A stretch of 64,000 nt of DNA from Microbulbifer sp. A4B17 (GTDB lineage: Bacteria > Pseudomonadota > Gammaproteobacteria > Pseudomonadales > Cellvibrionaceae), in assembly GCF_003076275.1 (NCBI RefSeq), contig NZ_CP029064.1, positions 3,948,001 to 4,012,000 of the forward strand. Direction: 5' to 3'. The notes below the pieces were generated by a model. That model saw nothing but the letters and a program-made list of their open reading frames with translations, searched no databases and had not been told where the DNA came from. The position numbers and the translations under genes are program-made. Below, in pieces: positions 1 through 8,224 of this stretch. Positions within the stretch are counted from its first letter, which is position 1, and each line of letters opens with the position of its first letter.

Positions 1-1735
1 TCAGGCGCTCATCAATATAGTGGAAGAGGTAATAGTTACCGTAGCCATCGCGGATTTCAGAGAGTTTTAGAGCCCCATTAGTACCTGTCGCCTTGAAGTG
101 TTTTTGCACACCATTTTGGGCTCCGTAGGGGGTTACAACCCAGTGCTCATCGTTAACGCGAGTTAACGATAAATTTTCCACCACATTGTGGCTGCGGCGG
201 CTATTACCCGGTGCGGGTAGGCTAATTACCCGGCCCTCGGCATCATGAAACTGTACCGCTTTGCCTGGACGCCATACCAGGCGCTCATTCAACGTGTGGG
301 TCCAGCCGTGGCCCAAACCGAAATCCCTAGCGTTACTGCTGCGGTAAGTGCGCGCTAGAGTTAGTGGCAGCGGGCCATCCAGCACCGTATCCACCAAAGT
401 CAGACGCTCTTCACCTGTTTTTAAGTTGATCGGTTCACCACCTTCACAGGCATTGGCATTGCACTGGGAGGTGTCACCATTCTGGTTTTCCCCGGTGTCG
501 CTATTGGTATTGTCCGGCTCGTTGCTATTATTCGCTTGGCTACCTTGCGACTCACTTGAATTATTATTGGAACCACTATTGCTTTGATTGGAATTTGAGG
601 CAGCGCTGCTGGCCCCCGAGCCACCAGAACTGCCGGAGCTGGCTGGCGGAGCTGCCGCTTCAGAGGAACTCAAATCAGAGAAGCTTGCACCGCCTCCCTT
701 GGAATTACCGCCCCTTTTCTTGGAAACCAGCTGTTGTTGCTTTTTCAGCTTGGCCAAATCCAACATCAGCTCGCCGACATTTTTAAAAGACTTCAGCAAG
801 CGCGCATTTTTGGCCATAGCCACAGCTGCACCGACACCCCCAGTAATCGCTGCGAGGACGATGGTGAGGATAATTTCAAAGGCACCGCCACCGGCTATTT
901 CGGTAATTTCCAGGCTGTGCTGTGCTTTTACATAATCCTGGGCAAAGCGGAAAATAATTTCGCGCAGGGCCGGATCGTCATAAATAATTTGAGCAACGTC
1001 GAATGCCAAATCCAACTGCTGCCGGGTAATCTTTGAAGGATCAAAACCGAGTACATCCACCACTTCCTTTTGTAAGTCTGTGACGTATTCCTGGCCAGAT
1101 TCTGTAAAGCTTTTGTCATTCCAGAAGTAATTTGCTGTGGCAACACCCAGCCTTTGGGATTGGCGCATGGGATTCAGCATTTGCGCCACTTCAAGCACAT
1201 CTTTTGTCCATACCGCCAAGCCCCAGGCGGCATTGCCAAAACCGGTCGCGCCACTTTCAATATAGGCACCCACTTTTTCCAGCGTTGAGCGCTTCTCATG
1301 CTGCTGCTGGATCTGGGCCGCCTCTGCGCGCTCTTGAGCAATAATCTGCTGCAAACCCAGACGAATCTTAGTTATCAGTTCAGACTGTTTATCAGCAATA
1401 ACAATGGCAGCCGCAGGTGCCTCTTCAATTATCAGGCGGTTCTGAATTAATGCGCGGTAGATTTCCCGTTCAGAAGAGGATAAATGGCCTGGCGGCTCAG
1501 ATAGGGGCCCCAGGAAGATTGTGCCCGACGTACCAGCTTGGATACTGGTACTGAGCAAATTGCAGGAATTGCCTCCCAGGCTAAAAAAGTGCTGGTAAAT
1601 TTTCTCAATAACGGCATCGTCGAACATCGAAAGCAAGTGGCTGGCATCGACCTGCACAGGAATCCCCAGCGGGTACGCCCACCCTACCCTCACTTCGTAC
1701 TGGATGCCTTGCTTATTTTCAACACGTAGCTGCAT
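1..1735 (-). CDS. RHS-repeat polymorphic toxin-like protein, 5' part only
   Basis: The frame is open from the ATG at 1735 (AAGGAT ribosome site) to the left edge, about 578 codons, so the C-terminal part is missing. Residues 1-270 match no family I recognise. Residues about 280-310 are hydrophobic and rich in Gly, Ala and Ile (a membrane segment), followed near 348-418 by a low-complexity Ser/Asn/Gly linker. From about 428 the text reads as the DUF6531 start of RHS proteins (GGEPINLKTGEE, DGPLPLTLARTYRSS, GLGHGWTH) and ends in RHS/YD-like sequence (GNYYLFHYIDERL). Family knowledge: such proteins form a cocoon around a C-terminal toxin and are often delivered by type VI secretion. No PAAR motif is visible, and toxin and immunity gene would lie outside the window. 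RHS identity is firm; toxin role is inferred. Confidence 0.82.
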   Translation of the reverse strand, partial: MQLRVENKQGIQYEVRVGWAYPLGIPVQVDASHLLSMFDDAVIEKIYQHFFSLGGNSCNLLSTSIQAGTSGTIFLGPLSEPPGHLSSSEREIYRALIQNRLIIEEAPAAAIVIADKQSELITKIRLGLQQIIAQERAEAAQIQQQHEKRSTLEKVGAYIESGATGFGNAAWGLAVWTKDVLEVAQMLNPMRQSQRLGVATANYFWNDKSFTESGQEYVTDLQKEVVDVLGFDPSKITRQQLDLAFDVAQIIYDDPALREIIFRFAQDYVKAQHSLEITEIAGGGAFEIILTIVLAAITGGVGAAVAMAKNARLLKSFKNVGELMLDLAKLKKQQQLVSKKRGGNSKGGGASFSDLSSSEAAAPPASSGSSGGSGASSAASNSNQSNSGSNNNSSESQGSQANNSNEPDNTNSDTGENQNGDTSQCNANACEGGEPINLKTGEERLTLVDTVLDGPLPLTLARTYRSSNARDFGLGHGWTHTLNERLVWRPGKAVQFHDAEGRVISLPAPGNSRRSHNVVENLSLTRVNDEHWVVTPYGAQNGVQKHFKATGTNGALKLSEIRDGYGNYYLFHYIDERL

Positions 1736-1837
1736 GATAATCCTTTAAACACTTACGCCTATCTGGATCTAGTGAGGACCTGGTTCGGTTAATACTCACC
1801 CGAGAGCACTAGAGAAGCCCCAGAAAACTCCGGTAAC

Positions 1838-1866
1838 TTTTTGATCGAATCAATTGATCGAGTAAA
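1838..1866. repeat. Imperfect inverted repeat upstream of RHS gene
   Basis: A 29-base near-palindrome centred on ATCAATTGAT with arms TTTTGATCGA and CGAGTAAAA. It lies about 100 bases upstream of the RHS start. It could be an operator or simply part of the AT-rich leader; no protein is assigned. Confidence 0.4.
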
Positions 1867-2448
1867 ATTCCCTTTGACTGAAACCAATTAGTCACATATT
1901 AGCGATGACTTCAGACAAAGCTGACATCGATTAAAATCGAATTTTCAAGATCTGCCAATACCACGTCATTACAGAAAGAGGCCACTGGGGAGAACCGTCT
2001 CTATCAAAATAAGGGGGTTTAAGGGCTACTACGCTAGGAGAAAACTAACGATTAGGTTTTTTACTGCAATTCCGCTCTGGATAAGTAACGAACCCTGGTG
2101 GCACCTAATAAAACATAGGACTGAGATCTATTTCACGAGGGTACCGCAAATTAGATAAAGGCGATAGCTAGCAAATGTTAAGAAAAATGGTGACGATCCG
2201 TAGAGCAGGAACTAAAAGCTCAATCGCATAAAATCGATTTAACATTATTGTCGATATTTTTTTACTATATAAAGAAATTTAGTACCTCTGTATCAAAAAA
2301 ATATTCTCTTAAATAATTTTTTTTGCACAATTATTATTCATTTATCGAGAATTACTAAACGACTTTTCAACAGCAGACATCAATAAACCGTTATCGATAG
2401 AGGTATCTAATTGATTAGAACTTGGCGGACAAAAAATTGGATTGTTAA

Positions 2449-2470
2449 ATTTGTGATGCAGATCACAAAT
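2449..2470. promoter_or_regulatory. CRP/Vfr-type binding site
   Basis: The core TGTGATGCAGATCACA has both perfect half-sites TGTGA and TCACA with the canonical 6-base spacer, and the symmetry extends three bases further on each side. It matches the E. coli CRP consensus very closely. The nearest downstream gene on either strand is far away: the RHS start is about 715 bases to the left, and pyk ends to the right. Its target is therefore unclear. Confidence 0.6.
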
Positions 2471-2571
2471 AAACCCAGTCATAAGAAGAGGGACAGCAAG
2501 TGAAAGATAAGAAGCTGAATAAACCTGGAAATTGAAATAAATTGCAAATAAAGAGTTGGAAGGAATGTAGC

Positions 2572-2607
2572 AGGCCCAGCGCACCTAATTATCTGGTGCC
2601 TGGGCCT
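2572..2607 (-). terminator. Stem-loop downstream of pyk
   Basis: AGGCCCAG...CTGGGCCT arms extended by CACC/GGTG with one bulge make a long stem 14 bases past the pyk stop. There is no T-run after it on the minus strand, so it may be an RNA 3'-end stabiliser rather than a classical intrinsic terminator. Confidence 0.5.
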
Positions 2608-2620
2608 TCTGTGGGAAACT

Positions 2621-4057
2621 CTATTCGATTTCTTTGATTCGCATAGAGTTGGTATGCCCTCCCATATTCAGGCGTTCACCTTGGGTAATCAATACGCGCT
2701 GACCTTTCTGTAAGTCAATTCGTGAATTCAATACCTCAATAACCGCTTCCGTTAAATGCCCCAGAGGTACTGAAGCGGGGTCAAAGCTCACCGTCTCTAC
2801 GCCGCGCAGCAACACCAATTGACGGGCAATTCGGGGGTGCCGGGTTAAAGCATAGATCGGCAAGCGAGTATTTGCACGGGACATCATTCTCGGCGTCCGA
2901 CCGGACTCAGTAAGTGCGGCTACAGCACAGAGATTTTCCACTCGCGTTGCAACGTCAATCGCCGCCTGGGCAATCACAGTATCGATTAGAGGTGAAGAAC
3001 CGTGGTCATCTGCAGTATAGGGAACACTGCCCAAATACTGTTCAGCGCCGATAATCACTTCACTCATAGATTCCACAGCGGCAACCGGGTAATCGCCCGC
3101 TGCTGTTTCCGCCGACAGCATAACTGCGTCTGTACCGTCCAGAACCGCATTGGCAACATCCATTACCTCTGCACGCGTAGGAGTCGGGCTGGTAATCATC
3201 GACTCCATCATTTGTGTCGCAGTGATTACGCCGCGATTGAGGGCATTGGCGCGGTTGATCAGTTTTTTCTGCACCCCTACCAGAGCGGGATCACCAATCT
3301 CTACACCCAGGTCACCGCGAGCTACCATGATGGCATCGGAAGCGAGAATCAGGCTGTCCATTTGCTCATTGTCGGCAACGGCTTCTGCCCTTTCAACTTT
3401 GGCGACGATCGCCGCCTGGCTGCCAGCCTCGGCCATGGCTTTGCGGGCGGTATCCAGATCTTCCGCACAACGCGGGAAGCTGACTGCGAGGAAATCCACT
3501 TCGAGATCTGCTGCCAGTTTGATATCCCGGTAGTCTTTTTCTGTCAGTGCCGGTGCAGACAAGCCCCCGCCCAACAAGTTGATGCCCTTGTTATTCGACA
3601 GCTTTCCACCTTGCAAAACCCGGCAATAAAGCTTGCTTGGAGTGGTGCCGGTTACTTCGAGGCGAATCTTGCCGTCATCCAGCAGCAGAATATTGCCAGA
3701 CTGGCAGTCACTGATCAGGCTTGGGTAATCAACACCAACGCGATGCTCATCTCCACCTTCAACCGGGCAATCCAGATCGAGGGTAAACTCACCATTGTTT
3801 TCCAGCTGCACACTGCCCTTGGCAAAACGGGCAATGCGGATTTTTGGGCCCTGCAAATCCCCCAATACCGCAACAATTTTTCCCTGCGCTTCGGCAGCAT
3901 TGCGCACTTCGGTAACCCGCCGGCGGTGATCCTCTGCCGATCCGTGGGAAAAGTTCAGGCGTACAACATTGACTCCAGCGCGAATCATTTCATCAATTAC
4001 GCGAGGTTTGTCCGTGCCGGGGCCCAGGGTTGCTACGATTTTTGTATGGCGAATCAT
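2621..4057 (-). CDS. pyk: Pyruvate kinase
   Basis: Converts phosphoenolpyruvate and ADP to pyruvate and ATP in the cytoplasm. The 478-residue length fits the bacterial PykA type. It begins TKIVATLGPGTDKP, has the substrate-loop text MVARGDLGVEIGD, the VITATQMMESMI segment of the active site and a C-terminal allosteric domain. It is the last gene of the edd-zwf-pgl-eda-gap-pyk run, so it closes the route from glucose-6-phosphate to pyruvate. There are 117 bases between it and gap, with no obvious terminator, so co-transcription is likely but an internal promoter is possible. The ATG at 4057 is the natural start. Confidence 0.96.
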   Translation of the reverse strand: MIRHTKIVATLGPGTDKPRVIDEMIRAGVNVVRLNFSHGSAEDHRRRVTEVRNAAEAQGKIVAVLGDLQGPKIRIARFAKGSVQLENNGEFTLDLDCPVEGGDEHRVGVDYPSLISDCQSGNILLLDDGKIRLEVTGTTPSKLYCRVLQGGKLSNNKGINLLGGGLSAPALTEKDYRDIKLAADLEVDFLAVSFPRCAEDLDTARKAMAEAGSQAAIVAKVERAEAVADNEQMDSLILASDAIMVARGDLGVEIGDPALVGVQKKLINRANALNRGVITATQMMESMITSPTPTRAEVMDVANAVLDGTDAVMLSAETAAGDYPVAAVESMSEVIIGAEQYLGSVPYTADDHGSSPLIDTVIAQAAIDVATRVENLCAVAALTESGRTPRMMSRANTRLPIYALTRHPRIARQLVLLRGVETVSFDPASVPLGHLTEAVIEVLNSRIDLQKGQRVLITQGERLNMGGHTNSMRIKEIE

Positions 4058-4174
4058 AAGATCCCGTCATCTAATAAATTTAAGAGAAGGTTCAGAGGGC
4101 TATCAAACAGGAATTCTATTTCCATTTAATGGCCCTCAGTAATTGAATTACCAAAATATGGTGAATGAGGGGAA

Positions 4175-5209
4175 TCAGGCGGACTCAGCAACCGGCTGGT
4201 TCAGCTGAAGTGACTCAGCCATAGCCAGGCTGGTATCCAGCATACGGTGGGAGAAGCCCCACTCGTTATCGTACCAGGCCATTACTTTCACTAAGTTGCC
4301 ATTTACCCGGGTGTGGTTAGCATCAAAGTGACTGGACGCACTGGTGTGATTAAAGTCTACAGATACCAGGGGCTGATCACAGTAAGTCAGTACACCGCCA
4401 CTGGCCCCGGCAGCTTCTTGCATAATCCGATTCACTTCTTCGGCAGTAGTATCGCGGCCGGCAATAAACTGGCAATCCACCAGGGATACATTGCTTACCG
4501 GTACACGGACAGCCATGCCATCGAGGCGACCTTTTAATTCAGGCAATACCAAGCCTACCGCCGCGGCCGCACCGGTTTTAGTGGGGATCATGTTGTCCGC
4601 CGCCGCACGGGCGCGGTAAATATCTGCGTGTACCGCATCCTGGGTGTTCTGGTCGTTGGTATAGGCGTGCACGGTGGTCATAAAGCCCCGCTCAATACCC
4701 AACTCACGATGCAACGCCTGGGCTACGGGTGCCAAGCAGTTGGTGGTGCAGGATGCATTGGAAACCACGCGGTGGTCTGCAGTGAGGTTGCTATCGTTCA
4801 CACCATAAACAACGGTAAGATCCGCATCTTTTGAGGGTGCAGAAATCAGCACCGCAGCAGCACCGGCTTCAATATGAGCCGAAGCGGAAGCACGATCGGT
4901 AAATCGGCCGGTACACTCCAGGACCAAATCCACACCAAGTTGCTTCCAAGGCAGCTTGGATGGGTCCCGCTCCTGGCAAACCTGCACGCGATCACCACCA
5001 ATAACCAGTGCATCGCCGTCGACTTTGACGTCTGTACCAAAGCGACCGTGAATAGTATCGAATCGAGTCAGGTGAGCGTTAGAAGCAACCGGGGCGAGAT
5101 CATTAATTGCGACCAGCTGTACGCGATCGCTGTAGCCTGATTCGTAAATAGCGCGGGTGACATTTCTACCGATACGACCGTAACCATTAATGGCAATTTT
5201 AATTTTCAT
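4175..5209 (-). CDS. gap: Type I glyceraldehyde-3-phosphate dehydrogenase
   Basis: Oxidises glyceraldehyde-3-phosphate with phosphate and NAD to 1,3-bisphosphoglycerate. The N-terminal Rossmann motif [10 protein letters not shown] is at residues 7-16, the catalytic Cys is residue 154 in SNASCTTNC, and the partner His lies in [13 protein letters not shown] near residue 37 keeps the Asp typical of NAD preference. The C-terminal [12 protein letters not shown] signature is intact. It sits 73 bases after eda, which makes the glyceraldehyde-3-phosphate it would use. A similar fold serves erythrose-4-phosphate dehydrogenase (Epd), but the pathway context favours GAPDH. Confidence 0.93.
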   Translation of the reverse strand: MKIKIAINGYGRIGRNVTRAIYESGYSDRVQLVAINDLAPVASNAHLTRFDTIHGRFGTDVKVDGDALVIGGDRVQVCQERDPSKLPWKQLGVDLVLECTGRFTDRASASAHIEAGAAAVLISAPSKDADLTVVYGVNDSNLTADHRVVSNASCTTNCLAPVAQALHRELGIERGFMTTVHAYTNDQNTQDAVHADIYRARAAADNMIPTKTGAAAAVGLVLPELKGRLDGMAVRVPVSNVSLVDCQFIAGRDTTAEEVNRIMQEAAGASGGVLTYCDQPLVSVDFNHTSASSHFDANHTRVNGNLVKVMAWYDNEWGFSHRMLDTSLAMAESLQLNQPVAESA

Positions 5210-5282
5210 CTCGCTTTACCCTCTGTATATGCTTCTGGTTTATTAAGTGACACCCGCCTGCAGGTGCACCTTACCGAGTGTG

Positions 5283-5909
5283 TTATTTCAATTCCGCAGC
5301 TTGTTTTGCCAGGCGAGTCACCTCTGCCCAATTTTGTTCACGGACCAGAGCGCTGCTCGCCATCCAGGAACCACCGACACAAACCACATTGTCCAGTGCC
5401 AGGAAATCAGGGGCATTTTGCGGGCCTATACCTCCTGTGGGACAGAAGCGAACGTCCTGCAGCGGACCTCCAATGGATTTAAGCATTGGCACGCCCCCTG
5501 CTGCCTGGGCAGGGAAGAATTTCTGGTAGCGATAACCGTGCTCATAGAGGCGCATCACTTCTGAAACGCTGGCGGCACCGGGCAGCAACGGTACTGAGCT
5601 GCCTTCAGCCGCTTCCAGTAAACGGTCGGTTGCGCCGGGGCTCACCATAAAACTGGCACCGGCATCGATAGAGCGACGCAGATCATCACCATTAAGTACA
5701 GTACCGGTTCCCACATGGGCTTCCGGCAGGTGTTTTGCAATTTGTTCAACAACGTTCAGGGCTGCCTCAGTGCGCAGGGTTACCTCAAGTACTTTCAGGC
5801 CACCTTCAATTAAAGCGCCAGCGAGAGGGAGGGCATCTTCAACTTTATCTACAACCAGTACTGGGACAACACCAGCTACCTGCAAAATCTCGGCGATATT
5901 TTTCTGCAT
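5283..5909 (-). CDS. eda: KDPG/KHG aldolase (2-keto-3-deoxy-6-phosphogluconate aldolase)
   Basis: Splits 2-keto-3-deoxy-6-phosphogluconate into pyruvate and glyceraldehyde-3-phosphate, the last dedicated Entner-Doudoroff step. The 208 residues form one TIM barrel. Recognisable parts are VPVLVVDKVEDALPLA, the GTGTVLN strand with the preceding Glu region, the Schiff-base Lys in QKFFPAQAAGG, and the phosphate-binding FCPTGGIG. It follows pgl by 21 bases, so the two are very likely translated from one transcript. Confidence 0.95.
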   Translation of the reverse strand: MQKNIAEILQVAGVVPVLVVDKVEDALPLAGALIEGGLKVLEVTLRTEAALNVVEQIAKHLPEAHVGTGTVLNGDDLRRSIDAGASFMVSPGATDRLLEAAEGSSVPLLPGAASVSEVMRLYEHGYRYQKFFPAQAAGGVPMLKSIGGPLQDVRFCPTGGIGPQNAPDFLALDNVVCVGGSWMASSALVREQNWAEVTRLAKQAAELK

Positions 5910-5930
5910 CAGTTAATTCCAAATAATTCG

Positions 5931-6641
5931 TTAAGGCGCCCAGTAAACAGTGACTGGTTTAAGCCCCTGCTTGAGAATACTGCGCACCGGCATTTCCATC
6001 TCATCACTGCCGAGCAACGCCTCGCGATAAACTTTTAGCTTCTCTTCGCCAGTGATCAACAACTTGATATTGCGCGCTTGCAAAATTGCACTCAGGGTCA
6101 AAGTCATACGCTCAGTATTGGAGCCGGTAACTTCACTTTGATTAGCAGTAATTGCTTTGCACAATTTTTTTGATTCAGGATTTAGTGCATCCTGTAAGCC
6201 CTGGGCATGGGGAAATAGTGATGCGGTGTGGCCGTCACTTCCCATACCCAGCAAACAGACATCAAACGGTTTTTGTAGCTCGCTATATGCAAACTCACAG
6301 GCTTTTTCACCTTCTGCAGCAGTTACATGTGAGTTTTTCATTCCAAGAAAATTGGCTTCGATGCCAAAGTTCTGTAAGAGTGACTTTTCAATAAAGGCTG
6401 CGTTACTACCACTTTCGGTTTTTTCCACCCAGCGCTCATCAACGAGAGCGGCTGTAATTTGCGACCACGGAAGTGGGCGCTTGGATAGCTCACGATAAAC
6501 TGGCTCCGGCGTGCTGCCACCAGACACCAGGAAGCTTGCGTGATCGTTTTCTTTAATACCTTTTTGCAGTTCACAAGCACAATCGTGGGCTAGAGCCTGC
6601 ACCAGACGCTCGCGATCTTGGAAAAACTTTTCTTCAGCCAT
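5931..6641 (-). CDS. pgl: 6-phosphogluconolactonase (DevB type)
   Basis: Hydrolyses 6-phosphogluconolactone from Zwf to 6-phosphogluconate. The 236-residue protein has the DevB features VSGGSTPEPVYREL near the N terminus, VDERWV, and LLGMGSDGHTASLFP, which supplies the catalytic His. It lies between zwf and eda in the operon. The ATG at 6641 is the first plausible start. Base composition and codon use do not stand out from the neighbours. Confidence 0.94.
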   Translation of the reverse strand: MAEEKFFQDRERLVQALAHDCACELQKGIKENDHASFLVSGGSTPEPVYRELSKRPLPWSQITAALVDERWVEKTESGSNAAFIEKSLLQNFGIEANFLGMKNSHVTAAEGEKACEFAYSELQKPFDVCLLGMGSDGHTASLFPHAQGLQDALNPESKKLCKAITANQSEVTGSNTERMTLTLSAILQARNIKLLITGEEKLKVYREALLGSDEMEMPVRSILKQGLKPVTVYWAP

Positions 6642-6713
6642 GGATTATTCCATTTCTCTTAGTGAAAACTGGCGCGATAAAATTAATAGCTGCGCCCGCT
6701 TTCCAGATTATTA

Positions 6714-8171
6714 CTACGCGTTAAACCAATGACGATCACTTCTAGACACCAGGTTATCTGCCTCTTCCGGCCCCCAACTGCCTGCAGGATAAGGCTGTGG
6801 CTGATTTTTAGTTTCGCGCCAATGCTCAATAATCGGATCCACCCACGCCCAGGCAGCGGCAACTTCATCGCGGTGGATAAAGAGCGCGGGATTATTTGCT
6901 GCAGCATCCAGCATCAGGCGTTTATAAGCGTCGCTGCGGAAGCTGTCATAAGTATCCGAGAGGGTTAAATTCAATTCAGCCGGTTGCAACTCGGTGGTGA
7001 GACTATCCATTTTCTTCGCCATCAGAACCAGCTTGATACTCTCTTCTGGCTGTAAGCGAATAACCAATCGATTGGGGACAATATTTCCGGCAGACTCATC
7101 GTATACATGGTGGGACACATTTTTGTACTGCACTACGATTTCAGCACAACGCTTCTCCATACGTTTGCCAGTGCGCAGATAAAATGGCACCCCCGCCCAA
7201 CGCCAGCTATCAATATGTGCGCGAATAGCAACAAAGGTTTCGGTTGAACTGGTTCCACCGTCGAGTTCATCGAGGTAACCGGGTACATCATTGCCATTGA
7301 TTTGCCCAGCCACATATTGGCCGCGCACAACATTTTTATCGACCAAATTACCAGTAAGCGGACGTAAAGCCTCAAGTACCTTAATTTTTTCTGCACGGAT
7401 ATTCTTCGCCGACATACTGTTGGGAGATTCCATAGCAATAAGGCAAAGCAACTGCAACAGGTGGTTTTGCACCATATCCCGCATAGCACCAGTTTCATCA
7501 TAAAAGCCCGCACGCCCTTCCAGACCTACGGTTTCTGAAATACTGATTTGTATGTGATCAATGGTTTTGGCATCCCAAAGATGCTCGAACAATACATTGC
7601 TAAAACGCAGGGCGAGAAGATTTTGTACCGTTTCCTTACCCAGGTAGTGGTCGATGCGGAAGATGCTATCCTCTGGGAAGTAACTGGCAATCTTACTGTT
7701 AATTTCATCAGAGGTTTGAGCGTTATAGCCCAGTGGTTTTTCCACCACGACTCTGGAGTTTTCAGTAATCAGGCCTTTTAAGGAGAGATTTTCACAACAG
7801 GGGCCAAAAACCGCTGGCGGGATTGCCAGATAGAAAATACGAACCCGTTCCGGGTCGGGACCGAGGGTTTCTGCCAGGTGATCCCACTGGGTATCAGGTA
7901 CTGCGATATCCAATGCGATGGGGCAGAGTAACTGACTAAATTGATCCCAACTCGAAGCACAGTACTCACCTTCACGAAGATGCTTTTGCAGTGCCTGATG
8001 GGCTGTTTCGATATACTGATCAACATCTGATTGGCGGCGACACACCGGAAGGATACGACAGCCATCAATCAAGCTGCCCTCTCTAAATGCTCGGTAAAGC
8101 GCAGGTAGCAGCTTGCGCAGTGCAAGGTCACCGCCTCCACCAAATAACACCATATCAAAAGGGTTAATCAT
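6714..8171 (-). CDS. zwf: Glucose-6-phosphate 1-dehydrogenase
   Basis: Oxidises glucose-6-phosphate to 6-phosphogluconolactone, giving NAD(P)H, and feeds the Entner-Doudoroff branch. The coenzyme motif FGGGGDLALRKL is followed by the substrate signature RIDHYLGKE, then the dimer domain, for 485 residues. A longer frame opens with TTG at 8228, overlapping the edd stop, but it lacks a ribosome site and crosses the edd-zwf hairpin. The ATG at 8171 gives the family-typical short N terminus (MINPFDMVLFGG), so I use it. The intercistronic gap from edd is 53 bases. Confidence 0.94.
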   Translation of the reverse strand: MINPFDMVLFGGGGDLALRKLLPALYRAFREGSLIDGCRILPVCRRQSDVDQYIETAHQALQKHLREGEYCASSWDQFSQLLCPIALDIAVPDTQWDHLAETLGPDPERVRIFYLAIPPAVFGPCCENLSLKGLITENSRVVVEKPLGYNAQTSDEINSKIASYFPEDSIFRIDHYLGKETVQNLLALRFSNVLFEHLWDAKTIDHIQISISETVGLEGRAGFYDETGAMRDMVQNHLLQLLCLIAMESPNSMSAKNIRAEKIKVLEALRPLTGNLVDKNVVRGQYVAGQINGNDVPGYLDELDGGTSSTETFVAIRAHIDSWRWAGVPFYLRTGKRMEKRCAEIVVQYKNVSHHVYDESAGNIVPNRLVIRLQPEESIKLVLMAKKMDSLTTELQPAELNLTLSDTYDSFRSDAYKRLMLDAAANNPALFIHRDEVAAAWAWVDPIIEHWRETKNQPQPYPAGSWGPEEADNLVSRSDRHWFNA

Positions 8172-8199
8172 AAATTTTGCTCTGGGGTCGTTCTTGTCT

Positions 8200-8218
8200 C
8201 GGAGCCTTTTGGGCTCCG
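8200..8218 (-). other. Intercistronic hairpin edd-zwf
   Basis: CGGAGCC and GGCTCCG flank a five-base A-rich loop in the mRNA sense. It lies in the 53-base gap between edd and zwf. Such a stem can mark an mRNA processing or stability point. It also supports starting zwf at 8171. Confidence 0.5.
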
Positions 8219-8224
8219 CAATAA

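Larger units (their letters stand above)
1736..2620. other. Gene-free palindrome-bearing region between RHS gene and pyk
   Basis: About 885 bases with no credible gene. The stretch is AT-rich, especially 2220-2345, and contains several short palindromes built on TCGAT (near 1838-1866, 1927-1940 and 2231-2240), a perfect CRP-type site and the hairpin downstream of pyk. Only short open frames without ribosome sites occur. It is upstream of the RHS gene, so it may hold that gene's promoter and regulatory sites. Confidence 0.6.

Noticed and set aside
348..935. Overlapping open frames opposite the RHS gene
   Set aside because: They are antisense to a clear RHS coding frame and reflect the low-complexity Ser/Asn linker.
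2342..2584. 80-codon minus-strand frame between the RHS gene and pyk
   Set aside because: Begins with GTG inside the pyk hairpin, has no ribosome site, overlaps the CRP-type site, and reads as low-quality hydrophobic sequence.
3002..4129. 375-codon plus-strand frame opposite pyk
   Set aside because: Antisense to a well-conserved pyruvate kinase; composition is a mirror of pyk codons and no family is seen.
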